DNA of 64,000 bases from an uncultured Veillonella sp. (GTDB taxonomy: Bacteria > Bacillota > Negativicutes > Veillonellales > Veillonellaceae), in assembly GCF_934230905.1 (NCBI RefSeq), contig NZ_CAKQFJ010000005.1:1-64000 (forward strand), written 5' to 3'. The translations under genes were made by a program, and so were the position numbers. Positions 1-7,644 of this stretch are shown here, in pieces. The first letter of the stretch is position 1. The number at the start of each line of letters is the position of its first letter. Under the pieces are notes generated by a model. That model was not told where the DNA came from, ran no database searches, and worked only from the letters and a program-made list of their open reading frames with translations.

Positions 1-1412
1 CCATTTATAGAAAGTTGAAGATTCTCACGAGTATGAATAACAACCTTATCTTTTGGAATTTGCTCATGATCTAAATAGATTCGTTCTTCCGATAATTGGT
101 ATCGCTTAATGCTACCAGATGGTGCTACTTCGTTTTTAATATGCTCTTTTCCACCTACCGCTACACGTTTAAGGGTAATCCCACCATTTTTATTGTCTAC
201 AGATTTAGCATATAATGCACCACCTTGACCAAATTCAATGGTAGATGCTGTATTTACAATACGATCTATCTTACCAGACACAGTTCCTGTAGAATCCATC
301 GTTTTACCAAGTTGTAGTTTTCCTTCGGCTTTAATCACACTACCATCTGTATTGACAATCGAATTGGTTGCTATAGATAAATCTTTTTGGGCAATCATAA
401 CAGGGGCATCTTTAGTCTCTGTGTTCCCCTTTTGAATGACAGAATCAGTGTTAATCTTAGCTGTATCCACATACAATTTACCACGATTCATCTGTTCGAA
501 ACTTTTTGTAGTAACATCTGCATCTGTAGCAGCGATAGTACCTGTATTTTGCAATTTGCCAGTACTATCTATGGTTAACTTATTTTGTGCAGATAATACG
601 CCTTGGTTATTCACACCAAAACCATCATTGGTGCCAACTAAATACATACTATTGGCATACATGCCACCAATAGTCGCCACATCAAGACCAACTTGACTAG
701 ATTCACCAGTTTTATGAGCATTCGTAACTTTACCAGAAGAATCTACGGAAATGTCATTCTTACCCGTTACAACTTGAGAATCTTGTGCCCAAACTTTACC
801 ATTAAGCTGAACAGCCTCAGCTAACATATCTGTACGTGCTGTTTTCGATGCATTAAGGCCTTTTTCACCTACTGTGATACTACCTCGTTGGACTTGATAG
901 CCTGTAACACTACCGTTATTAATAATTGGATTCCCCGTTGTTAATGTAGCACTATTAGCATTGATAAAGGTTCCATTATTAACAGAAATCCCATTCGGGT
1001 TGGCAATAATAACATGGGCCTTATTGCCGGCCACTTCAAGGGCACCATTCATAGATGTTGCACCCGTACCCGTTACTTCATTTAAAATTGTATTCGCTGT
1101 AGGTCCGACTAGATTCGGATTTCCCATAATATAACCTGCCAGCTCCGTATTCACAGGACGATTGGCATTATTTAAAATAAGCCCTTTAGTATCTACATTA
1201 AATGCATCATATTGGTTATGGGATAGTCCTTTATCATTAGGCGTATTGATATTGACTACAGTCATACCATTACGCGCCTCTTCTGTTTTAGGCCCCAATG
1301 CACCTTGAGCAGGTACAACAGGATTGGCTAACGCCATCGGAATCCATGGCGCAGAATTTGTGGCAAGCAACGCAGCAAAGATTGCCATTGTCGTATGTTT
1401 TCTAATATTCAT
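1..1412 (-). CDS. TpsA-type exoprotein, filamentous-haemagglutinin N-terminal part (cut by left edge)
   Basis: This is the N-terminal ~470 residues of a large secreted adhesin or effector exported by two-partner secretion. Reading the minus strand from the ATG at 1412, preceded by AGGAGA, gives a Sec signal peptide ending near PMALA. A TPS secretion domain follows: an SHNQYDAFNV-like segment, GYIMGNPNLVGPTANTILNEV, and then the hallmark ANPNGI at roughly residue 130. After that comes Asn/Thr/Gly-rich sequence expected to form beta-helix repeats. The reading frame is open to base 1, so the C-terminal functional part (adhesin, haemolysin or CDI-type toxin) is not visible. The cognate transporter TpsB lies 70 bp upstream in the same direction. 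Family identity is firm; the activity of the mature protein cannot be judged. Confidence 0.9.
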   Translation of the reverse strand, partial: MNIRKHTTMAIFAALLATNSAPWIPMALANPVVPAQGALGPKTEEARNGMTVVNINTPNDKGLSHNQYDAFNVDTKGLILNNANRPVNTELAGYIMGNPNLVGPTANTILNEVTGTGATSMNGALEVAGNKAHVIIANPNGISVNNGTFINANSATLTTGNPIINNGSVTGYQVQRGSITVGEKGLNASKTARTDMLAEAVQLNGKVWAQDSQVVTGKNDISVDSSGKVTNAHKTGESSQVGLDVATIGGMYANSMYLVGTNDGFGVNNQGVLSAQNKLTIDSTGKLQNTGTIAATDADVTTKSFEQMNRGKLYVDTAKINTDSVIQKGNTETKDAPVMIAQKDLSIATNSIVNTDGSVIKAEGKLQLGKTMDSTGTVSGKIDRIVNTASTIEFGQGGALYAKSVDNKNGGITLKRVAVGGKEHIKNEVAPSGSIKRYQLSEERIYLDHEQIPKDKVVIHTRENLQLSIN

Positions 1413-1482
1413 ATTACGTATCTCTCCTAAGTATATAAAACAATATGTATTATGTATCTATATCACTCTCTATGTACAACAC

Positions 1483-3180
1483 TTAAAACTGATAACTCCC
1501 TCTAAACGCCCAAACACGGTTATCTGTATTAAAGCCTTCTGGTTTCTTAATTGGCGTCCCTAGTGATACATCATAATTAACAGCTTCACCAACAGTGCCT
1601 CGTACACCAATGACACCGCCAATCAAGGTAGTACCTAGTTGAGTTTCTGTAGATGGTCCCCATACATGACCAATATCTATTCCTATATAAGGTGTAATCT
1701 GTTGTTTTCTAAATGGTAATGACCATTCACTTTGTACATAGTACCCAGAATCACCTCGTAGTGTTTCTTCCCCACTAAATCCACGTACCGAATACCGTCC
1801 ACCAATACTAAACTGGTCCGTAGTAAATAAGCGCTGATTCGTAAATTGACTTCTAAAGCGCATCGAGAATATACCTTGCTTATGACCGATTCGTACTCCC
1901 GTTTGAATCTGTCCTTCAACCCCAGCCATTTTATATAGTGTAGTTGGATTATCTGCTAAACCTTCCCAACTTCGTACCTTAGCACCTAATCCTTTAATAC
2001 CTTGACGATAAAATACATACATATCACTCACTGTATTGCCTCTATATTGGCGATGAGATAATCCTAATTCTACCGATGTGGTATGTTGTTCTTGAACACC
2101 GATTTCTACATCATCCAGATAATTATGACGAGACTTATGATTAACTTTAGCAACAACTGATGTTTTCGAACGACTAGTCCTATTTAGAACCTGCTCTACT
2201 GATACCTCTGTACCTTGTGTGGTACCAGCCGAACGAAATGCATTTGGCATAAATACCAATTGATTATAGCTATACTTATACGTAGATAATCTATACGTAC
2301 GATTGCCATCGGGAATTGTATAATTAACCGCATATTGCTTTGATCCATGACCATCATCATGGCGGCTTATATCTTTAGTGAAATTAGCTGTAAACGTATC
2401 ATTAAGGCCCAGCAATTGACTAAATGATAAAAATACAGTGCCTTGATACTCTCCTGTAGCTTTATATCCAGAATTATCTAAGATAAATGAGCCATGCACA
2501 AATCCTTTTTGTTCTACCGTAAGCTTAACGATAGAGTGTAACGGCTTGGTACCTGGTTCAATGGTCATCTTTATATCTTGACCAGGTACGCTACGCATCT
2601 GATCAATCCCTTGTTCTAACGCTTGACGTCGTAATACATAGCCAGGTCGTACAGGGAATACACTCCGCCAATTTGTTCGTGCATTTGGATTTGTAAGAAC
2701 AACATCTTCAACATAACCCGGTAAAATCTCAAAGGTTAATGACCCTGAATGTAAATCTTGATTGGGTACAACTACTTGGCTTGTTACATATCCATCTGCT
2801 AATAATTGTTCTTGTAATTGCTTTTGAAGGAATGTGACCCCATCCGACCCGATTCGATTATGCTCATACGCCTCTAACCGGTTCTTATATTTACGAAATA
2901 CGGGCTCTGTCGATGTAATAACAATATGATCTATAGGAAATGAAATCGCTTCCTTTGGTAATGCCTTCATAGGAGCACTACTAAGACCAACATAGGCTGA
3001 TTCTGAACGCAACGAAGCGGCCCCAGTCATTGGTGCTTCTGCGCGTTGACGCAACGAAGCATCGGCTCGGGCCGCTTCTTGTTGTATAAAAGGGGTAGAT
3101 ACATCGGCTGCCATGCTAGGCAATGTGCCACATGTGGTCAGCAAGCCAATACAACTTGCTGCAATACGTACAACTCTCAT
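1483..3180 (-). CDS. TpsB outer-membrane transporter (ShlB/FhaC/HecB family)
   Basis: This Omp85-superfamily pore moves the downstream TpsA protein across the outer membrane. The 565-residue length is normal for the family. It begins with a signal peptide (cleavage near PSMAA). A linker and two POTRA-like regions follow (about residues 75-220, including DHIVITSTEPVF and LTFEILPGYVEDV), then a C-terminal beta-barrel ending in an aromatic residue (GSYQF). The SVRGF motif near residue 475 matches the conserved VRGY/F tip of loop L6 in TpsB proteins. The start at 3180 is supported by AAAGGAGAGG. Only 70 bp separate it from tpsA, so the two are probably one tpsB-tpsA operon. Its presence implies a diderm cell envelope. 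Confidence 0.93.
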   Translation of the reverse strand: MRVVRIAASCIGLLTTCGTLPSMAADVSTPFIQQEAARADASLRQRAEAPMTGAASLRSESAYVGLSSAPMKALPKEAISFPIDHIVITSTEPVFRKYKNRLEAYEHNRIGSDGVTFLQKQLQEQLLADGYVTSQVVVPNQDLHSGSLTFEILPGYVEDVVLTNPNARTNWRSVFPVRPGYVLRRQALEQGIDQMRSVPGQDIKMTIEPGTKPLHSIVKLTVEQKGFVHGSFILDNSGYKATGEYQGTVFLSFSQLLGLNDTFTANFTKDISRHDDGHGSKQYAVNYTIPDGNRTYRLSTYKYSYNQLVFMPNAFRSAGTTQGTEVSVEQVLNRTSRSKTSVVAKVNHKSRHNYLDDVEIGVQEQHTTSVELGLSHRQYRGNTVSDMYVFYRQGIKGLGAKVRSWEGLADNPTTLYKMAGVEGQIQTGVRIGHKQGIFSMRFRSQFTNQRLFTTDQFSIGGRYSVRGFSGEETLRGDSGYYVQSEWSLPFRKQQITPYIGIDIGHVWGPSTETQLGTTLIGGVIGVRGTVGEAVNYDVSLGTPIKKPEGFNTDNRVWAFRGSYQF

Positions 3181-3377
3181 AAATTCCTCTCCTTTCTCTA
3201 TGTAAATTATATATTAAACTTAACTTTTTTTTGCAACAAAATATTAAATATTATTTATTATTTTTTTAAATATTATATCTATATTAGATAACTTAACCTT
3301 GCAAAAATCTTCTACGTTTTATAATTCTCAGAAACACTATATATAATAAAATTAAGAAATTGTATAATAACACAAAA
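3181..3377. other. AT-rich intergenic region upstream of tpsB
   Basis: Very AT-rich spacer between the tpsB start and the terminator of the next gene. It must contain the tpsBA promoter, but no single -35/-10 pair stands out. No gene is seen here. Confidence 0.4.
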
Positions 3378-3420
3378 GGACTGTAGCGAAATACGGTTTT
3401 ACCGCATTTCGCTACAGTCC
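3374..3420 (-). terminator. Rho-independent terminator of the molybdopterin-binding protein gene
   Basis: A 20-bp stem with one mismatch (GGACTGTAGCGAAATACGGT paired with its near-complement at 3401-3420) closes on a TTT loop. Read on the minus strand it is followed by TTTT. It lies about 80 bp past the stop of the 3499-4473 gene. The stem is unusually long and perfect for a terminator. Confidence 0.75.
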
Positions 3421-3498
3421 CTATTTTAGGTATATTTCTTATTTTATTTAGGTATACACACTTCTATTACATAGATAAGATATATCTTTAAATCTATC

Positions 3499-4473
3499 TT
3501 ATCCCAAGAATCCACCATGACCTAGTGCAATACAATCTTCTTTTGTAATCTCATCGTCTGCGATGAGGCGTGGCACGATTTCATCAAAGGCTGTTGGTTT
3601 GCTAAACAATACACCGCCTGGTACACCTAGAATTGGCGTGCCATCAGCACAGTACGCAATGCACACCATGGAACCTGGCAAGACAGGAAGGCCATAGGTT
3701 ACAACGCGGTCAGCGTAGCGTTTAATGGCGCCTGGTGTCAAATCATCTGGATCTACGCTCATGCCGCCGGTACAGAATATGATGTCTGCGCCCGCCTCTT
3801 TCACCTTGTTGATAGCTGCCACAATATCGTCTGTGTTATCTGTGACGATTTCATGGGCGATTTTTTTGACCCCAAATTCTGCGCAACGCTCTTCAATGAT
3901 AGGGGTGAAAGCATCTTTAATGCGCCCTTCAAATACTTCGGAACCTGTTGTAACGATGCCCATTGTTTTGCGTACAAATGGTTTTATGTTTAAAATAGGA
4001 CCACCAATTTTTTGAGCCTCTGTTATTTGTTGTTCTTCTAGCAATAATGGAATACAACGCATACCAGCAATTTTATCGCCCGCTTTCACAGGCGTATTAT
4101 TCAATTTTGTAACGATAGTCAATTCACCGATGCTATTGATAGCGTATAGTTTATCTACATCGACCTTGAGTAAGCCATCAACATCGGCAATAGCCTCAAT
4201 TTTACCTTGTGCCATGGGACCCTCATGCATATAGTTTCCCTTAGCAATAGCATACAAAGCTCTTGCCACATCTTCTTCGTGTAAGAACCCTTCATCTTCT
4301 GGTTCCATTACATAAATATGTTCTTTTCCTAAATCGAGCAGTTTAGGAATGTCCTCTTCTGTAATTACATGACCGCGGCGGAATGGTGTATCTTTTACCT
4401 CACCGATGACGATGCGTACAATATCGTGTACCAAGGCATGTCCTACGGCATCTTGCACTCTTATGTCTTTCAT
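3499..4473 (-). CDS. Molybdopterin-binding (MoaB/Mog/MoeA-like domain) protein
   Basis: 324 residues. The C-terminal half is an MPT-binding MogA/MoeA-type domain: GIVTTGSEVFEGRI near residue 171 and FCTGGMSVDPDDLTPGAIK near residue 236 (the family's GG.S...DDLTP signature), then LGVPGG near 300. The N-terminal part (DAVGHALVHDI) resembles the start of MoeA-like and stand-alone molybdopterin-binding proteins, but the full four-domain MoeA architecture is absent. It probably takes part in molybdenum-cofactor insertion or sensing in the cytoplasm. No other moa/moe gene is nearby, so the exact step is open. Start at 4473 is preceded by GAAAGG. A single-gene transcript is likely, given its own terminator. 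Confidence 0.8.
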   Translation of the reverse strand: MKDIRVQDAVGHALVHDIVRIVIGEVKDTPFRRGHVITEEDIPKLLDLGKEHIYVMEPEDEGFLHEEDVARALYAIAKGNYMHEGPMAQGKIEAIADVDGLLKVDVDKLYAINSIGELTIVTKLNNTPVKAGDKIAGMRCIPLLLEEQQITEAQKIGGPILNIKPFVRKTMGIVTTGSEVFEGRIKDAFTPIIEERCAEFGVKKIAHEIVTDNTDDIVAAINKVKEAGADIIFCTGGMSVDPDDLTPGAIKRYADRVVTYGLPVLPGSMVCIAYCADGTPILGVPGGVLFSKPTAFDEIVPRLIADDEITKEDCIALGHGGFLG

Positions 4474-4569
4474 AATCTAACCTTTCAACATATATATTCC
4501 ATGTATATCAACCGTAATATGTAGCAATATATTTACTATATCATATGAATGATAGCGATTAATATGCAA

Positions 4570-4947
4570 TTATGCACATACGAGTTTAGCAATCCACATA
4601 CCGATGGCACAAAGAGCTAGACCACCAAGAATTTGTACCACCCCATAGAATAGAACATCAGTAAAATCACCCGCTGTCAACAGCTGCAATAGTTCAAAAG
4701 CAAATGTGGAGAACGTCGTAAAAGCCCCAAGTCCACCAACAACTAAAAAGAACCGAACCCATTGAGGCCAATCCGGTCTACACACATAGGCTCCTAAAAT
4801 AATGCCTATGATCAAACAACCGATTAAATTGACCGTTATCGTACCAAAAGGATAAGGCCCCAATCGTGCCATTACCCATTCACCTACCACCGTTCGCGCT
4901 AGTGCGCCTAAAGCACCGCCACAGGCGATAGCTATATATTTTTCCAT
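4570..4947 (-). CDS. crcB: Fluoride ion channel CrcB/Fluc
   Basis: A 125-residue membrane protein with four predicted helices. CrcB proteins form dual-topology dimers that export F-. Family landmarks are GGALGALAR at the N-terminus, FGTITVNLIGC near residue 38 (conserved pore Asn) and GLGAFTTFSTFAFE near residue 72 (the Phe-box/TFSTF signature). The start at 4947 is chosen because GGAGGCC lies 7 nt upstream; an upstream in-frame codon lacks a ribosome site. Only one crcB copy is present, so it would form a homodimer. I saw no fluoride riboswitch consensus in the 134 bp upstream; instead a phased direct repeat is there. Confidence 0.93.
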   Translation of the reverse strand: MEKYIAIACGGALGALARTVVGEWVMARLGPYPFGTITVNLIGCLIIGIILGAYVCRPDWPQWVRFFLVVGGLGAFTTFSTFAFELLQLLTAGDFTDVLFYGVVQILGGLALCAIGMWIAKLVCA

Positions 4948-4977
4948 AAAAGGCCTCCATAAAATTAACATTTCGTG

Positions 4978-5011
4978 TAATTATCATATATACATAATAA
5001 TTATCATATAT
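4978..5011. repeat. Two 14-bp direct repeats spaced exactly 20 bp (possible operator)
   Basis: TAATTATCATATAT occurs at 4978-4991 and again at 4998-5011 in the divergent crcB/Xre promoter region. The 20-bp period places both copies on the same face of the helix. The AATTATCAT core resembles half of a Fur-type site. Regulation of either neighbour is inference. Confidence 0.5.
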
Positions 5012-5081
5012 TACGTATTAGTCAACACTGTATTTACTAAGTATACTAAAAGCACAAGGTAGGAATCAGAAAGGAGGTCCT

Positions 5082-5465
5082 ATGAAAGATCCTACTCTTA
5101 CAATGCCTGCCTACCGGCGGAATCATTATCAGGACCCAAAATTTCAGCAACAGTATATGTGCTTGGGTCACAAAATATCTACGCTACGAACGTCGATGGG
5201 CATTTCACAACGACAACTGGCCGATGTCGTAGGCATTAGTCGTAGCTATTTAAGTAAATTAGAATGTGGACACGGTATTTCAGGCGCGTCCATCGAGGTG
5301 GTTTTTAAAATCGCCTATTGCCTCAATATTTCTACAAGTCAATTGCTACATCTTCGTATGCAAGACTATAAATCCTGTAATAAGCATCTTTCAAAACACT
5401 ATGAAAGAGCGAAAATGTCCCAACTAGCACATCAGCGCTTTTTGGAATTAAAAAAACATCTCTAA
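5082..5465 (+). CDS. Xre-family helix-turn-helix regulator
   Basis: A 127-residue putative transcription factor. A Cro/C1-type HTH spans about residues 29-85: LGHKISTLRTSMGISQRQLA, then VGISRSYLSKLECG (recognition helix), then an ISTSQLLHLRM helix. The ~25-residue N-terminal arm and the basic C-terminal tail have no recognised domain. AAGGAGGTCCT directly precedes the ATG at 5082, which fixes the start. It is divergent from crcB across a phased direct repeat that it could bind, and it ends upstream of a strong hairpin terminator. Its target is unknown. Confidence 0.85.
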   Translation: MKDPTLTMPAYRRNHYQDPKFQQQYMCLGHKISTLRTSMGISQRQLADVVGISRSYLSKLECGHGISGASIEVVFKIAYCLNISTSQLLHLRMQDYKSCNKHLSKHYERAKMSQLAHQRFLELKKHL

Positions 5466-5637
5466 TTCATAAGACGAGTATATGAATAGAGATAATACTA
5501 AATGTTAATCATTTTACTATGCATCAAAATAACCTTTTTTATAAAATGAAGTAATAAAATTATAGTAATTCCTACTAACACATACGACATATATAAAATA
5601 TAACCCCTTACAATATCTTATATATGACTTTGCAAAA

Positions 5638-5668
5638 CAAAGGACCCTAAATAGGGTCCTTTTTATAT
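5638..5668 (+). terminator. Bidirectional terminator between the Xre and GntR genes
   Basis: AGGACCCTAAATAGGGTCCT forms an 8-bp GC-rich stem followed by TTTTT on the plus strand; the minus strand has a weaker T-rich tract. It separates two convergent genes. Confidence 0.75.
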
Positions 5669-5682
5669 ATCTATGTAGTTTA

Positions 5683-6405
5683 TTATACTTCATTTAAATT
5701 CTTATCTTGTAACTCTGCATTGGCACGTTTAAAGATAAATGCATTATTGATGTGTTGACGCATTGCATTTTCTGCGGCTACTTCGTCATGACGTTCAATG
5801 GCATCTACGATATGATCATGTTCATCGTCACAATCGTGCGTACGCACCTCATTGAAAGAACTTAAATACATATCGCGATTTACCCGTTCACGGAAATCAG
5901 CTAAGTAATCAACAACACGATCATTGCCAGAGAATCGAGCAATCATACTATGGAATCGGCTATTAACCTCTACACGTGCCGTTGCATCTTCGATTGCATG
6001 CATTTCACGACATAAGGACTTAAGCTCTTCCACTTGTTCTGCTGTGGCATGACGAGCACATAAACGGGCTCCCAACCCTTCCATAACCTCACGACATTGA
6101 TAAAGTGCCACAATTTCTTCCGGTGTATCCGCCTTAACGGTAACACCTTTCCACGGCACAATAACAACAAGATTATCTTTTGCTAATTTTCTGAAAGCTT
6201 CGCGAACTGGCGTTGCACTAACTTTAAGCTGTTCTGCAATTTTAACTTCATTTAATTTTTCTTGTGGTAATAACTCGCCTGTTAAAATAGCCTGCTTCAA
6301 AGTTACATAAACTTGTTCACTTAGTGGCAATCGTTCAATTGAATCTACAGCGGAAAAATGATACACATCTTTCGGTTCTTTTGTACCCTTCACGTCTTTT
6401 GTCAT
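5683..6405 (-). CDS. GntR/FadR-family transcriptional regulator with FCD domain
   Basis: 240 residues. An N-terminal winged helix (about 25-95) contains LSEQVYVTLKQAILTGELLP and VSATPVREAFRKLAKDNLV, the classic GntR fingerprint. The C-terminal all-helical FCD effector domain (about 100-225) carries probable metal/ligand residues in RFHSMIARFSGNDRVV and the HDHIVDAIERHD segment. Such regulators usually sense small carboxylates or acyl compounds. It stands alone, with no adjacent catabolic operon, so the ligand cannot be inferred. The ribosome site (GAGGGGACC) is further from the ATG than usual, suggesting modest translation. Confidence 0.88.
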   Translation of the reverse strand: MTKDVKGTKEPKDVYHFSAVDSIERLPLSEQVYVTLKQAILTGELLPQEKLNEVKIAEQLKVSATPVREAFRKLAKDNLVVIVPWKGVTVKADTPEEIVALYQCREVMEGLGARLCARHATAEQVEELKSLCREMHAIEDATARVEVNSRFHSMIARFSGNDRVVDYLADFRERVNRDMYLSSFNEVRTHDCDDEHDHIVDAIERHDEVAAENAMRQHINNAFIFKRANAELQDKNLNEV

Positions 6406-6603
6406 ACTTTTAGCCTAGGTCCCCTCTAACGTTTACATACTTTCATACTTTCAATGAACGTTTAAAATGAGTATAATAGAATGTAAGTATCTTTATATAC
6501 GAATATATGTATATAATAGTTATATTCACTATAATTATAAGTCCCGCACATATGACTGTCAATTTCCAGATAGTCTCAGTTTGAAAGTAAGGAAGTTACC
6601 CCT

Positions 6604-7524
6604 ATGAGTCGTTGTTTGGTTATCATTAACCCTATATCTGGCGGTGGTGCCGCACGCCGATACGCACTTGATTTACAGTGGAAATTAAGCACTTTTTTTG
6701 ACACAATCGAAGTAAAATTTACAACAGGCGCTAATGATGCAACCCGTTTTGCAAAAGCCGCTTGTGAAGATGGTTTCGATGCTGTTTTTTGCATGGGTGG
6801 CGACGGCACTGTCAATGAAACTGTCAATGGTATCGCTCAAGGTGGTTTTAAAGTAACCTTTGGTTTTATCCCCGTAGGGACGGTCAATGATATGTCTCGT
6901 GCTTTAGGTATTCCTCAAAGACCATTAGAGGCAATTCGTCGACTCGATATCAACCAAGTTCGTTCCATCGATATTGGTCGCTGTAATGAAAAATACTTCT
7001 GTAATAATATAGCGGCTGGCGTCATTCCAAAGGTTATCGAAGAAGTGACACCAAAAGAAAAATGCATCCTAGGTCCACTAGCCTACTTCTTACGTGCTGG
7101 TCAAGCTCTATTTACTACAAAAGACTATACATATCGTATTCAAACAGAAGAGGATGATTTCATTTGCAAATCACCACTTGTATTGGCCCTACTCACCAAC
7201 GTGGTATCTAGCTTTGAACGTTTTATGCCAGAAGCTTCCGTAGATGACGGCTATATGCGTCTCGTCATCTTTAAAGAATACTTTATTCTTGATATCTTCA
7301 AGGTGTTACCGCTCATCTTAAGTGGTGCTATCTACAACTCTAGCAATACCACTACATTGACAGTCAAGAAAGCTCATATTGAATTATTGAGCAATACAGA
7401 TAATCTACCAACCAACATGGATGGTGATGCAGGTCCTTACATGCCTGTAGACCTCGAAGTATTACCTCGCATCCTAAAGGTATTTGCACCTACCAAACAC
7501 AAAAAGAAAAAACCACTTCTTTAA
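6604..7524 (+). CDS. Diacylglycerol-kinase-family lipid kinase (DagK/YegS-like)
   Basis: A 306-residue soluble or peripheral membrane kinase of the DAGK catalytic family. It shows the nucleotide-binding NPISGGGAARR near residue 9 and the MGGDGTVNETVNG glycine-rich motif near residue 65. The FIPVGTVNDMSRALGIP segment (the family's G.T.ND motif) follows near residue 93, and the C-terminal NMDGDAGP corresponds to the conserved lid. It probably phosphorylates diacylglycerol or a related lipid in envelope turnover. AAGGAAG precedes the start at 6604. It is divergent from the GntR gene and ends at a strong terminator. Substrate specificity cannot be read from sequence alone. Confidence 0.9.
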   Translation: MSRCLVIINPISGGGAARRYALDLQWKLSTFFDTIEVKFTTGANDATRFAKAACEDGFDAVFCMGGDGTVNETVNGIAQGGFKVTFGFIPVGTVNDMSRALGIPQRPLEAIRRLDINQVRSIDIGRCNEKYFCNNIAAGVIPKVIEEVTPKEKCILGPLAYFLRAGQALFTTKDYTYRIQTEEDDFICKSPLVLALLTNVVSSFERFMPEASVDDGYMRLVIFKEYFILDIFKVLPLILSGAIYNSSNTTTLTVKKAHIELLSNTDNLPTNMDGDAGPYMPVDLEVLPRILKVFAPTKHKKKKPLL

Positions 7525-7565
7525 ATCATAAGAAGCCCCTTTACCGATACTCCAGTATGATATGT

Positions 7566-7602
7566 ACCCCCTTTACTGGACAACCAGTAAAGGGGCTTTT
7601 TC
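7566..7602 (+). terminator. Strong terminator after the lipid kinase gene
   Basis: A 12-bp stem, CCCCTTTACTGG / CCAGTAAAGGGG with an ACAA loop, is followed by TTTTT. A second GCCCCTTTAC at about 7533 could compete for the same 3' arm. Confidence 0.85.
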
Positions 7603-7644
7603 ATGATTCTAAACGACTATATCTTACTAAGCAGCTTTTTTCTG

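Noticed and set aside
436..696. 86-codon plus-strand frame near the left edge
   Set aside because: Antisense to the TpsA coding sequence, whose secretion-domain motifs are unambiguous.
4948..5081. Possible fluoride riboswitch upstream of crcB
   Set aside because: The conserved GG-GAUGG and CUGAU segments of that class were not found on the minus strand.
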